The notes: generated by a model not told the origin, from the sequence alone. A stretch of 64,000 nt of DNA from Kribbella turkmenica (GCF_004348725.1 NZ_SMKR01000008.1:1-64000), one strand, 5' to 3'; counted from the first letter of the stretch, positions 7,683-16,230 are shown. Program-made: numbers and translations.

Positions 7683-7832
7683 AAACGGCTGATTCACCCG
7701 ACACTGTGGCACTTCCGTCAACGCGTGCCGCAGTACCGACGCTCCTACTCGCCGCCATCGCAACGACCCACACCCCTCGCGGCGTAACAGCAAATTGCCG
7801 TCCGCGGCGTGCTCGACAGGTGCCGCCCACAG

Positions 7833-8265
7833 TCAAACTCCCCGCGAACCATTGCTGATCTGGTCGCATGGCCCACGGGTGAGCTCGTCGATCACCGCGA
7901 CCCCGGCAGAATCGACTTCGAGCCGTCCATCACCACCGCTTTCGGGAAGCTGGGCCTCGACCGCAGCGACGATGTCGGGGAACCGGTCGCTGATGTCGTT
8001 GCGGTTGCGGGTCCACAGCCGCGCCTTCGCACCGCGCACCACGGCGACGCGCTAGTTGACTGAACTCTTCAGCGGTGTTCACCCGCTGCTGCAGCGGTCC
8101 GAAGTCCATCCGCTCATCGGCGGCAGCAAGGGGCATGGGTACCACTCCGAGGACCAAATCCTCGGCCAGCTGATCGAGGACGGGATCGAATCCTGCCGGA
8201 TCACGGATCTCAGAACGGTCCCCTTGCACGTTTGCGCCAGAAGGCTTGGCTCGGAAGCGCCGCAA
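7833..8265 (-). pseudogene. Decayed fragment, possibly from an ATP-dependent DNA ligase
   Basis: On the minus strand, GAKARLWTRNRNDISDRFPD followed by IVAAVEAQLP resembles the nucleotidyltransferase core of ATP-dependent (LigC/LigD-type) ligases (SRNGNDLTDRFPEI). A neighbouring frame reads RMDFGPLQQRV, like ligase motif FGALQRR, but it comes before the first fragment instead of after it. No start, no lysine active-site motif and several frame breaks are present. The rest of 7683-8440 shows no convincing gene. Confidence 0.3.
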
Positions 8266-8440
8266 GCCCGACTCAGTTGGTCGGTTCCCTATGGCGGTGC
8301 AGGCAGAATCGGTGGGCTGGCAACGCGGTCAGTCTCGACAGCGCGCTATGTCGAGAGACGGAGTCTGGCGATCGTCGCCCGCGGCGGGCCAAGTATCTGT
8401 CGATCGAGTCTGAATCGATGCCGTGGGGTCGAGGCGAGCG

Positions 8441-8929
8441 TCACTCGCCTCGGACGCCGTCGATGCGTTCACGGATGATGTCTGCGTGGCCGTTGTGGCG
8501 GGCGTATTCCTGGAGCACCTTGAGCACGTAAACCCGCACCGGGTACTTCCCGGACGGCCCGAGTGCCGACAGGTCGTCGTACCGGCCGAGGATGGCGTCG
8601 GCCTCGGCCCGCTCGTCGCCCCAGCGTGCCATTGAGTCGCCCACCATCGAGGCGTCGAGACGCTCGATGTCGGCATCCTCGTCATCATCTGTGTAGACGA
8701 AACCAGTGTTTCGTCCGCTCAGTTCGTTGACGAGGTAGTCCCGCTCGATCTCGGTGAGGTGCCGGACCAATCCGAGCAGCGTCAGGGACGACGGTGGAGC
8801 CGACGCCGTAACAAGCTGTGCCGCGGTCAGGCCCTCGCACTTGGCGGCCAGCGCATCCCGGTGGAACGCCAGCCAGCCGAGCACAGCTCCGGTCTCATCA
8901 AGCGCCTCAGGCTCCGGTGACCTCTCCAT
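8441..8929 (-). CDS. DUF664 / DinB-superfamily protein
   Basis: A 162-aa protein with the actinobacterial DUF664 signature: LGWLAFHRDALAAKCEGL near the N terminus, TLLGLVRHLTEIERDYLVNE in the middle and VLQEYARHNGHADIIRERIDG at the end. The first helix (HRDA) and the two histidine motifs (RHLTEIE; EYARHNGHAD) are the expected metal ligands of the DinB four-helix bundle. Members include mycothiol- or bacillithiol-dependent enzymes, but no reaction is assigned. The ATG at 8929 gives a typical length; the upstream extension is unlike the family. Confidence 0.8.
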   Translation of the reverse strand: MERSPEPEALDETGAVLGWLAFHRDALAAKCEGLTAAQLVTASAPPSSLTLLGLVRHLTEIERDYLVNELSGRNTGFVYTDDDEDADIERLDASMVGDSMARWGDERAEADAILGRYDDLSALGPSGKYPVRVYVLKVLQEYARHNGHADIIRERIDGVRGE

Positions 8930-9165
8930 CGGCCCATTGTGTACGCCACCCGGGTACGAAGCCATCAGTCGAGCGAATCTGGCCAATCCGCCGACCACCC
9001 CGACTCCGAGGCCGCGCGCTTGCCCGCGCCGAGCCGTTCCATACAACGACGCATCCTGCCGAAATTCATGGTCGTCGCGCGATTTCTGCTGCGTACACGG
9101 TTCTGACGACGGCTGGCTGCCCCCTGAGATGGTGTAAGTCCGTGGCCTACTCGACGCGCTCAGGG

Positions 9166-9620
9166 GTGGTGATGTCGAAGAACGGATCCGGCAAGCGGCC
9201 GACTCTCGACCTCCACGTCCACCGCGTCGTCGGCGAAGGCGACGGCTTCCGAGTGATGCCCTGCTCTGGCAACCCTACGACGAACTGCCTGACGTCGTAA
9301 GCGCCAACATCTGGACTCCGAACACCAAGAAGGGACGAACAAAACTCGACGACGCCTACCGGTGGTCAGGTCGTGATCGAGACCCTCTTAGACGCGCGTT
9401 CTTCCTGCGTTGCGACCTCAGCCTTGCCCGGCGGGTTCCAGGCACGGACGACCTGGCGTACTTCCCGCTGCCGGCCTACACCATGAACGACTACGAGCGC
9501 CGCCTTCGAGGACTATCCCTTCCCGCGCGCGACCGGGAGCCGCTCCCTCATACTTGGCTGAGGGACACAGTGGGTGTTCGCGGCGTGCGTGAGCCGGCAC
9601 CCCGGGGCGCTCTGAGGTAG
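9166..9620 (+). pseudogene. Frameshifted unrecognised ORF
   Basis: Two frames read on from each other: KRPTLDLHVHRVVGEGDGFR up to about 9250, then from 9255 DALLWQPYDELPDVVSANIW, followed by about 100 further residues (RRAFFLRCDLSLARRVPGTD and AYFPLPAYTMNDYERR) to a stop at 9618. The second part has normal protein-like composition, which suggests a single gene broken near 9254. I do not recognise the family. Its 3' end overlaps the opposite gene ending at 9548. Confidence 0.35.
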
Positions 9621-10150
9621 GCGTTGACCTCGGGGAGGAGTTCGGTCAGTGGGCGGTGCATGTCGAGTTGGAGGTAATTGTCCGCGGGACGTTGGATACT
9701 GTCCCAGGCTTCGCGGTACAGCGCCTCCCCGTCCGTCGGCTGGTCGCCGAGGTCGGGCGGGGGGAGGTTCACGCTGCGGCGGTGGGTTCTGAGGCGTGGG
9801 CGGTGGGCGAGCCGCTCGTCGAGGAGTCCCAGGTCATGGATCCGGCACTCGATGTACCGGTAGCTCGCGTCGTACGCCCGGGCGATTTCCATGCCCTCGT
9901 TGAGGATCCTCGGCCAGAAGCACGGGCTGTCCATGACCACGGGACGGCCTTGGCCGAGGATTTGACGAGCCAGCGCGTACATGACCTCGTACGCCGCCTT
10001 GGCGCTGCCGGCGAGGTCGACACCCGCGTCGAGGACGGCGGACTTGATGACGTCGTAGTCGACGGCCACCGCACCGAAGTTGTCGACGACGTGGGCGGCG
10101 ACGGTCGACTTTCCAGACCCTGGAACACCCGACATCTGCAGCAGGAACAT
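9548..10150 (-). CDS. P-loop AAA-family ATPase / kinase
   Basis: A 200-aa single-domain P-loop protein: MFLLQMSGVPGSGKSTVAAH is a Walker A at residues 8-16, followed by VAVDYDVIKSAVLD as the switch aspartate region. It resembles small AAA_33/zeta-toxin-like kinases that phosphorylate small molecules. DSPCFWPRILNEGMEIA fits the lid/substrate region. The C-terminal 20 residues (RAPRGAGSRTPRT) are basic and low-complexity and overlap the broken ORF on the other strand. The substrate is unknown. Confidence 0.75.
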   Translation of the reverse strand: MFLLQMSGVPGSGKSTVAAHVVDNFGAVAVDYDVIKSAVLDAGVDLAGSAKAAYEVMYALARQILGQGRPVVMDSPCFWPRILNEGMEIARAYDASYRYIECRIHDLGLLDERLAHRPRLRTHRRSVNLPPPDLGDQPTDGEALYREAWDSIQRPADNYLQLDMHRPLTELLPEVNAYLRAPRGAGSRTPRTPTVSLSQV

Positions 10151-10194
10151 CGATTCACCACCCTAACAGCGCGATAGCGGTCAACGGCCGGCGT

Positions 10195-10320
10195 CTAGTG
10201 CGAGGCCGGTGTGTGGAGCGACTTGCGACCGTACTTCTGCATCGTGATCCCGGAGATCACCTCGGCGACGAGGCGCGGGCGCACCAGCTGCGGCGCCGGT
10301 ACCTCACCCTGATCCCGGAG
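10195..10320 (-). pseudogene. 3' remnant of an unrecognised gene
   Basis: A minus-strand frame ending at 10195 reads APQLVRPRLVAEVISG, then ITMQKYGRKSLHTP. It looks like a real protein tail but has no start or upstream continuation. 10321-10440 shows nothing else. Confidence 0.25.
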
Positions 10321-10440
10321 GCGATGCCGGCCCGCGGAACAGCCGGACGGCGGCCCCGAACTTCCGGACCGCCGCCCAGGGCCGACGAGCTGACCGGCCG
10401 CTGCCGCGCCTGAGTCGCAGGCGCAGGCGGCCGGCTCAGG

Positions 10441-12135
10441 TCAGTGGCGGGTCACCGCCGCGTACGCGTCGACGATGCCGTGACCGTAGAAACCGTTGAA
10501 GTTCCGCGTGCCCTCGCAGAGCGCGTTGAACTCCTCCGACCGCCCTTCGTTGGTGTAGGTCTGCAGCGGCGGGTTCGGGCATGCCCGGGGCTGCGCGGTG
10601 TCCATCAGGATCCGGCCGACCTTGTCCGGGTTCATCCCGAAATCGCGACCCTTCTTCTTGCCGTACTCGCTCACGATGAGCGCGGCCACACCGGTCGCGT
10701 GCGGCGAGGCCATCGACGTACCTTGCAGCACGTAGTAGTACCCGCACTTGGTGAAGTCCGTGACGCCCGCCGGGCACGCCTTCTGCGCACCGGCCGCGAG
10801 CCCGGACGGGGTGATGTTGCCGGCCGCATCGACCAGACCGGCGGCCTGCAGGGCGTTCACCGGGTACGTCGACAGGATCAGGTTCTCGTTCGTCCGGAAC
10901 TGCGGCGTACCGAAGTAGTCGCGGAACCAGCCACCCGGTGCGGACACCTCGATCTGCTCGAGGCCGTAGTTCGAGTAGTCGGCCTTCTTCGTCGACGGAC
11001 CGAGCGCCGACACCCCGATCACGTGCGGGCCCTCGATCGGCAGGTCGAAGCAGGTCGCGTTGTCGATCTCCCGCGGGTACGCCGTGTTCGGCGGGAAGTC
11101 GGGGCTGCTGACGTCGGTCCGCGGCTTGCCGAGGTCCTCGTGGTTGTTGCCGAGCGAACCGACGAGCGTGACGCCCTTCTTGTGCGCGTAGTTCAGCGCC
11201 CGGGTCATCGCCCGGATGATGGTGCGCTGCTCGGCCTGCGCCTCCGGGCTGTCGGCCGGGTTGTTGATGCAGTTGTACAGCCACGGGTCGACGTAGAAGG
11301 ACATGTTGACCACGTCGAGCCCGACGTCACCGGCGTACGTCAGGGCGTCCGTGACCGGGCCGAGGAACACGTAGCCGCTGTCCTGGCCGCCGCGAATCTG
11401 CACCAGCGTCACGTTCGGCGCGACACCGGAGACACCGAGGCCGTTGACCGCGGCACCGATCGTGCCGGCCACGTGGGTGCCGTGGCCGCTGTCGTCCCAG
11501 CCGACCGGGTCGACACAACCGCGGAACTCGCAGACACCGTCGATCTCCGGGATGTCCGGGGCGAAGTTGCGGGACAGCTTCCAGTCGAAGTTCGGCGCGA
11601 TGTCCGGGTTGCGGGCGTCGATGCCGGAGTCGAGCACGCCGACCTTCACCGACTTCTTGCCCGGCTGGACCGTCCGTGCGAGGTCGGAGCGGACCATCCG
11701 CAGACCCCACAGCTGCGCGTCGAGCGGGTCCATGCCGACGGACTTCTTCGCGGCCCGGCCCTTGCCGGTGCCACCGTTCTCGTGCTCGACGGTCTTACGC
11801 TGCTTCAGTTGCGGTACGGCGCCGATCGGCCGGCTGCGCGCCGCACCCTCGACCGCGCTGGACGCCGACACGCGGGTGACGAAACCGGACGCGGCCGCGC
11901 GCACGGTCAGCGTGCCCAGGTGTGCGTTCTCCTTGACCACTTCACCGCCGGCGGCCTTGACCGCTGCGATGGCCTGGTTGCGGTCCGCGCCTACCTCGAG
12001 CAGAACGAGGTACTCGGTGTTTCCCCCAGTAACTGCCGTAGCCCCGGCACCGGCTGTGGCCGGCACCGCGAGCGTCGCGGCGATCAGGGCGAACGCCCCG
12101 GTCACCGCGAACAGACTTCTCCGAACGTCTCTCAC
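10441..12135 (-). CDS. Secreted S8-family serine peptidase (subtilase)
   Basis: A 564-aa subtilisin-like protease. A Sec signal peptide covers about residues 1-30, ending in an AxA site. An I9-like propeptide follows (YLVLLEVGADRNQAIAAVKA). The catalytic triad is visible: Asp169 in VGVLDSGID, His218 in GHGTHVAG and Ser474 in GTSMASPHATGVA; the oxyanion Asn is in GSLGNN near residue 330. The paired Cys residues around 202-207 suit an extracellular protein. Secreted subtilases degrade extracellular protein. GGAG lies upstream of the ATG at 12135. The gene stands alone with no linked regulator. Confidence 0.92.
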   Translation of the reverse strand: MRDVRRSLFAVTGAFALIAATLAVPATAGAGATAVTGGNTEYLVLLEVGADRNQAIAAVKAAGGEVVKENAHLGTLTVRAAASGFVTRVSASSAVEGAARSRPIGAVPQLKQRKTVEHENGGTGKGRAAKKSVGMDPLDAQLWGLRMVRSDLARTVQPGKKSVKVGVLDSGIDARNPDIAPNFDWKLSRNFAPDIPEIDGVCEFRGCVDPVGWDDSGHGTHVAGTIGAAVNGLGVSGVAPNVTLVQIRGGQDSGYVFLGPVTDALTYAGDVGLDVVNMSFYVDPWLYNCINNPADSPEAQAEQRTIIRAMTRALNYAHKKGVTLVGSLGNNHEDLGKPRTDVSSPDFPPNTAYPREIDNATCFDLPIEGPHVIGVSALGPSTKKADYSNYGLEQIEVSAPGGWFRDYFGTPQFRTNENLILSTYPVNALQAAGLVDAAGNITPSGLAAGAQKACPAGVTDFTKCGYYYVLQGTSMASPHATGVAALIVSEYGKKKGRDFGMNPDKVGRILMDTAQPRACPNPPLQTYTNEGRSEEFNALCEGTRNFNGFYGHGIVDAYAAVTRH

Positions 12136-12375
12136 GAGCGGATCCCCTCCTGGAGAGTGAGTGTGACGGGCTCACGGTAGGTCCGGGCGCGCCGACCGAG
12201 AAGGGGACGACGTTGTCAGGTTTCCCCGGAGGACTCGCGGTCGGTGTGTGCTTGGTCAGCACAACCGGTCTCCGGTGCGGGCTCTCGCGGGGGTGGAGGC
12301 GCGGCCTTGGGTCGGGCTCGAGGTGGCCGCGGGTGCGGGCAGTGGTGGCGATCGACTCGAGGCGCTGCTTCGACC

Positions 12376-12450
12376 CGAAAATGCGCGTACAGCCCGTCCT
12401 TGCTCACGCCGGCCTCGTCCGCGAGCCGACCGTTGGTGACGGCACGGTCG
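12376..12450 (-). pseudogene. TetR helix-turn-helix remnant
   Basis: In the gap between the subtilase and doxX, the minus strand encodes NGRLADEAGVSKDGLYAHFR, the second half of a TetR-type DNA-binding domain, and then runs into non-TetR sequence. No start or ligand domain remains. The rest of 12136-12479 has no recognisable content. Confidence 0.4.
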
Positions 12451-12479
12451 TGCGAACAAGGGGGAGGGTCACAGGTGCG

Positions 12480-12827
12480 TCAGTGATAGCTGAGGTTGGT
12501 GACCAGGGCGGCCACCGAGGCGGTGAAGAACAGCGTCCAGGCGGCCAGCTGGAAGTCGTGGGCCCTGAGGTGCGCGAACAGCGCGCCGACGAAGTAGAGG
12601 ACCAGGCCGGCCGCGGCGAGGACGCCGAGCGGCGGAGCGACCAGTCCCGCGAGCAGGCCGGTGGCGCCGGCGCCGAGGAGGGCACCCAGCGGACGCATCC
12701 AGGAGTGCGGCACCTTGAGGCGGTCGGCCTCGGACTTGGGGTAGCTGTGGCCGACGAAGTTCGCGATGGCCGCCGCACCGGTGAGGGTCGCGGCGAGGAG
12801 CGTGGCTGTCAGGTACGCGGCGTACAT
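12480..12827 (-). CDS. DoxX-like membrane protein
   Basis: A 115-aa protein with four hydrophobic segments (TATLLAATLTGAAAIANFVG, LGALLGAGATGLLAGL, LGVLAAAGLVLYFVGALF, LFFTASVAALVTNLS) and the AHLRAHD loop typical of DoxX-like proteins. DoxX-family members are often tied to redox stress, but the activity is not defined. ATG at 12827 follows GGAG. Directly upstream is a TGTCAC-N16-CGTC promoter of ECF41 type, so the neighbouring sigma factor is the likely activator. Confidence 0.8.
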   Translation of the reverse strand: MYAAYLTATLLAATLTGAAAIANFVGHSYPKSEADRLKVPHSWMRPLGALLGAGATGLLAGLVAPPLGVLAAAGLVLYFVGALFAHLRAHDFQLAAWTLFFTASVAALVTNLSYH

Positions 12828-12864
12828 CGGGCTCCGATCCGTGAGTGATTGTTGGCGCCTCACG

Positions 12865-12891
12865 GACGAGACAGCTCGAGGAAGCGTGACA
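12865..12891 (-). promoter_or_regulatory. ECF41-type promoter for doxX
   Basis: On the minus strand TGTCACG (12891-12885) is followed after exactly 16 bases by CGTC (12868-12865), the -35/-10 pattern known for ECF41 sigma factors. It lies 37 bp before the doxX ATG and just after the end of the ECF41 gene. Confidence 0.75.
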
Positions 12892-12911
12892 GCCGGGTGG
12901 AGTGAGTCAGG

Positions 12912-13766
12912 TCACGGCAGTACGCCGTTGAGCTTCGCTGGGTTGCTGACGACATGGATCGTGGCGACCGCGCCGTCGACCAGATGAAGCGTGGCCGCGA
13001 TGACCGGCATGGTGCCCGAGTAGATGACGACGCCGGGGGCTCCGTTGAGCAGACGCAGTACGACGTGTGAGCCGGCAGGGCGGCGTTGGGAGAGCAGGAG
13101 GATCGCCTGGGCGACGTACTGCGGGCCGCGGATGGGCCTGCGGGGAGCGCCGGTGAGGCCGCCGCCGTCGCTGATCAGGGTGACGTCCGGAGCGAGGATC
13201 TCCATCAACGCCTTCAGGTCTCCGCCCAGGCAGGCTTCGAGGAAGCGCTCGGTGGCTTGTCGCTGCGTCGCCGGATCCGTGTCGTACTTGCGCCGCCGGC
13301 CGGCGACCGCGGTCCGGGCTCGACGCGCCACCTGACGGACGTCGTCGTCGCGCCGGCCGAGGATGCTCGCGATCTCGGTGAGGTGGTAGCCGAAGGCCTC
13401 GTTGAGGACGAACACCGCGCGCTCGATGGGCGCCAACGCCTCCAGAACCAGGAGCATCGCGGTCGAGACGGAGTCCGCGCGGACGACGTCGTCGGCTGCG
13501 TCGGCGGTGGTGAGCATCGGCTCCGGCAGCCACGGTCCGACGTAGGACTCGCGTCGTACCGCGGCGCTGCGAAGGCGGTCGATCGCCAAGCGGGTGGCGA
13601 CCTTGACGAGGTAGGCCTCCGGGTCCTCGACCGTGGCGGTGTCGACGCGGCTCCAGCGGACCCAGGTGTCCTGGACGACGTCCTCCGCGTCGGTGACGCT
13701 GCCGAGGATGCGATAGGCGACGCCGTACAGGAGGCCGCGGTGTTCGGTGAACTGGGCGAGGGTCAC
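12912..13766 (-). CDS. ECF41 (SigJ-like) sigma factor with SnoaL-like C-terminal domain
   Basis: A 284-aa sigma factor. Region 2 is FTEHRGLLYGVAYRILGS followed by TDAEDVVQDTWVRW (residues 6-40). Region 4 is about 105-155 (LAPIERAVFVLNEAFGYHL, then EIASILGR). The C-terminal SnoaL-like extension (about 170-284) carries SDGGG, as in ECF41, where this domain replaces an anti-sigma factor. The GTG at 13766 overlaps the upstream tetR stop by four bases (GTGA), so translation is likely coupled. The target is probably the doxX promoter at 12865-12891. Confidence 0.9.
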   Translation of the reverse strand: MTLAQFTEHRGLLYGVAYRILGSVTDAEDVVQDTWVRWSRVDTATVEDPEAYLVKVATRLAIDRLRSAAVRRESYVGPWLPEPMLTTADAADDVVRADSVSTAMLLVLEALAPIERAVFVLNEAFGYHLTEIASILGRRDDDVRQVARRARTAVAGRRRKYDTDPATQRQATERFLEACLGGDLKALMEILAPDVTLISDGGGLTGAPRRPIRGPQYVAQAILLLSQRRPAGSHVVLRLLNGAPGVVIYSGTMPVIAATLHLVDGAVATIHVVSNPAKLNGVLP

Positions 13767-14440
13767 CGCGGCAGACCGTTGAGGTCGGCCATCAGGGCCA
13801 TGTGGTGGTCGAAGTAGTCAGCGCGGTCCGCGATCAGGTCGTCGAGACGGCCGAACACCTCGAAGTTCAGCAACCCGTAAAGCTGCGTCCAGGCGACCAG
13901 GACGCGGTCCAGTCGTTCCTCCGCGAGATCGCCCGAACGCTGGTCGATCAGGCGACGCAGGTCGGCACGCACCGGTGCAGGCAGCGGATGTGGCCGGACC
14001 GGTTCGTTGCTGTCGACAACGATGTCGACGAGCAGGAGGATGACCTTGGCCGCCGGCTCGACCGTGTCCTGCGGGGCGGCATAGCCGGGAACGGGCGCGC
14101 CGTAGAGCAGGCCGTACTCGGCGGGATGCGCGAGCGCCCAGCTGCGTACGCCGCGGCAGACGGCCAGCCAGCGCCCGCGCAGGTCGTCCCGCGGGACGGC
14201 GGCTTCCGCCACGGTGGCCGCGTCGGCGAGGGCGTCGTACGCGTCGATGATCAGCGCGGTCAGCAAGGCGTCGCGGCTCGGGAAGTAGCGGTAGAGCGCC
14301 GAGGCGACGATGTCCAGGTCGCGGGCCACCGCGCGCAGAGAGAGGTTGGCGCCGTCCGTGGCGAGGTGCCGGCGGGCGACGTCCTTGATCTCCTGGCTCA
14401 TCTCCGAGCGGACCCGGGCGCGCAGGGACGGTGCGGACAT
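13763..14440 (-). CDS. TetR-family transcriptional repressor
   Basis: A 225-aa TetR regulator. The HTH is at about 20-60: SLRAVARDLDIVASALYRYF followed by PSRDALLTALI. The ligand domain resembles the WHG/TetR_C_13-like group (AHPAEYGLLYGAPVPGY). It diverges from the epimerase gene at 14498 across 57 bp containing a perfect palindrome, the likely operator, and overlaps the ECF41 gene downstream, which would put the sigma factor under its control. ATG 14440 is chosen; an in-frame ATG nine codons upstream overlaps the operator. Confidence 0.87.
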   Translation of the reverse strand: MSAPSLRARVRSEMSQEIKDVARRHLATDGANLSLRAVARDLDIVASALYRYFPSRDALLTALIIDAYDALADAATVAEAAVPRDDLRGRWLAVCRGVRSWALAHPAEYGLLYGAPVPGYAAPQDTVEPAAKVILLLVDIVVDSNEPVRPHPLPAPVRADLRRLIDQRSGDLAEERLDRVLVAWTQLYGLLNFEVFGRLDDLIADRADYFDHHMALMADLNGLPR

Positions 14441-14465
14441 AGCGTCAGTGTACAGTGAACTCATC

Positions 14466-14480
14466 CGAGAACACTGTTCT
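14466..14480. promoter_or_regulatory. TetR operator candidate
   Basis: GAGAACACTGTTCTC is a perfect palindrome (7-bp arms about one base). A related half-site, AGTGTACAGTGAAC, lies just left at about 14446-14459. Both are in the divergent tetR/epimerase promoter region. Confidence 0.6.
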
Positions 14481-14497
14481 CCCGAAGGGGTGTCCAC

Positions 14498-15439
14498 ATG
14501 TCCCTGCACGTCATCGTCGGAGCCGGTCCGGTCGGATCGGCCACAGCGCGTCCCCTCGCCGCCCGCGGTGAGCAGGTCCGCCTCGTCACGCGCTCCGGCC
14601 GTCCGCCGCTGTCCACGAGCGGGAATGGCATCGAGTGTGTCGCGGCGGATGCGAGTGACGGCGAGGAGCTGGCCCGGCTGACGGCAGGGGCGGTGGCGTT
14701 GTACTCGTGCGCGGGCCCCGCCTACCACCGGTGGGTCACGGATTGGCCGCCGTTGGGTGCGGGACTGGTCCGCGCCGCCGAGGTCAGCGGAGCGGTGCTG
14801 GTGACGACCGGCAACCTCTACGGGTACGGCGAGGTGGACGGCCCGATCACCGAGGTCGCGCCGCTGCGGCCGAACTCGGTCAAGGGACGAGTACGGGCGA
14901 AGCTGTGGGAGGACGCGCTCGCGGCGCACGAGGCCGGGCGGATCAGGACGGCCGAGGTGCGCGGTTCGGACTACCTGGGCGCGCACGCGGTGTCGCCGTT
15001 CAGTGTGATGGTGTTGCCGAAGGTGATCGCCGGCGGTCGCGGGACGGCGCCGGCCGACCTGGACGCGCCGCACAGCTGGACGTACGTCGGTGACGTCGCC
15101 CGCACGCTGGTCGCGGTCGCGGCGGACGAGACGGCCTGGGGCCGGCCTTGGCATGTGCCCACTCCCCCGCCGGTCGCGATCCGCGAACTCGCCACCCGGG
15201 CAGCTCGACTGGCCGGAGCGCCGGCCGCCAGGGTCGCCAGCATGCCGCGGTTCGCGCTGCGGCTGGCGGGGTTGGTCAATCCGGCGGCCCGCGAGATGGT
15301 CGAGACGCAGTACCAGTGGCAGCGGCCGTTCGTGGTCGACTCGAAGGCGGCGACAGTTGCCTTTGGCATCGATCCGGTGGCGACCGAGGACGCGCTGAGC
15401 GAGACCGTCGAGGGAGTACGCGCCGGGACAGCCGGGTGA
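14498..15439 (+). CDS. NAD-dependent epimerase/dehydratase family protein
   Basis: A 313-aa extended-SDR-type protein. Its Rossmann motif is VIVGAGPVGSATARPLAARG at the N terminus. YGYGEVDGPITE near residue 108 and the later RGSDYLGA follow the order seen in NAD-epimerase-like proteins, but the canonical YxxxK is not obvious. The substrate is unknown. Epimerase/oxidoreductase genes are known companions of ECF41 sigma factors, which fits its place beside tetR-ECF41-doxX. The ATG at 14498 follows an AAGG-type site. Confidence 0.8.
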   Translation: MSLHVIVGAGPVGSATARPLAARGEQVRLVTRSGRPPLSTSGNGIECVAADASDGEELARLTAGAVALYSCAGPAYHRWVTDWPPLGAGLVRAAEVSGAVLVTTGNLYGYGEVDGPITEVAPLRPNSVKGRVRAKLWEDALAAHEAGRIRTAEVRGSDYLGAHAVSPFSVMVLPKVIAGGRGTAPADLDAPHSWTYVGDVARTLVAVAADETAWGRPWHVPTPPPVAIRELATRAARLAGAPAARVASMPRFALRLAGLVNPAAREMVETQYQWQRPFVVDSKAATVAFGIDPVATEDALSETVEGVRAGTAG

Positions 15440-15507
15440 CCGGTCGCCTTGGCGGTGTGCCCTAGGCTGTGCGTCTCGACGGGGTGCCGCCGATGGGAAG
15501 GGCTGGG

Positions 15508-16230
15508 ATGGGTTCGAAGAGACCGCGGCGCTGGTTGCGGCGGCTGGTGGTCACAGTGGTGATCCTGGGGTGCCTGGCCGTGGCCGCCGACCGGGCGGCC
15601 GCGTGGGTGGCCGAGGACCGGCTGGCGACGATGGCGGCCGACGAGGCGGCGGAGTACGACGTCCGGGCCGCGGACACCAGCGTGGAGATCGGCGGGTTCG
15701 GGTTCCTGCCGCAGGTGGCCCGGGAGGAGTTCTCGACGGTCACGCTGACGATGCTTCGGCCGACGTTCTCGTCGGTCCCGGCCGAGGACCTCGTCGTCAC
15801 GATGAACCGGGTGCACGTCCCGCGCGCGCTGATGACGGGCGGCTCCGGTGCGGCGGTCACGATCGAGGCGACCGAGCTGAAGCTCCGGTTGTCGCCGGCC
15901 GAGTTGACCAAGCTCGCGGCGCGGGCGACGAATCTGGACGACCTCCACCTGAGCATCGTCGACGGCCGGTTGCATGCGAAGCTGTCGGTCCGCGGCCAGG
16001 AAGTCGACGCGACGCTCAGCCCGACGGTCGAGGAGGGCCGTATCGTCCTCGCGGTCGACCAACTCTCCGACTCGATCCCGTCCGTCGTCCGCACGACCGT
16101 CTCCCGGCTGCTCGCCCGCGGAATCACTCTCCCGGAGATGCCGTTCGGCGCCTCGCTCAAGCAGGTCGCGGTCGAGGGCAGCTCCGTCGTCCTGGTGGCG
16201 ACCGCCGACGATCTCACCTTCGCCGGCTGA
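15508..16230 (+). CDS. LmeA-like phospholipid-binding protein (DUF2993)
   Basis: A 240-aa protein with an N-terminal basic stretch and one hydrophobic segment (WLRRLVVTVVILGCLAVAAD) that anchors or exports it. The DUF2993 repeats follow: IGGFGFLPQVAREEFSTVTL, then VHVPRALM, and later ATADDLTFAG at the end. In mycobacteria LmeA binds phospholipid and supports lipomannan elongation; that role is known for the family, not shown here. ATG 15508 has AAGGG upstream; GTG 15469 and ATG 15493 are alternatives. Its last 17 bases overlap the convergent AraC gene. Confidence 0.82.
   Translation: MGSKRPRRWLRRLVVTVVILGCLAVAADRAAAWVAEDRLATMAADEAAEYDVRAADTSVEIGGFGFLPQVAREEFSTVTLTMLRPTFSSVPAEDLVVTMNRVHVPRALMTGGSGAAVTIEATELKLRLSPAELTKLAARATNLDDLHLSIVDGRLHAKLSVRGQEVDATLSPTVEEGRIVLAVDQLSDSIPSVVRTTVSRLLARGITLPEMPFGASLKQVAVEGSSVVLVATADDLTFAG

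Noticed and set aside
370-7685. Classical integron
   Set aside because: No IntI-like integrase is visible and the repeats lack consistent RYYYAAC/GTTRRRY cores, so only cassette-like behaviour is claimed.
370-7685. CRISPR array
   Set aside because: Spacing is 200-950 bp and variable, with genes between the repeats; no short uniform spacers.
10444-12180. Long plus-strand open frame opposite the subtilase
   Set aside because: Shadow of the GC-rich minus-strand gene; its translation is Arg/Val/Asp-rich with no motif.
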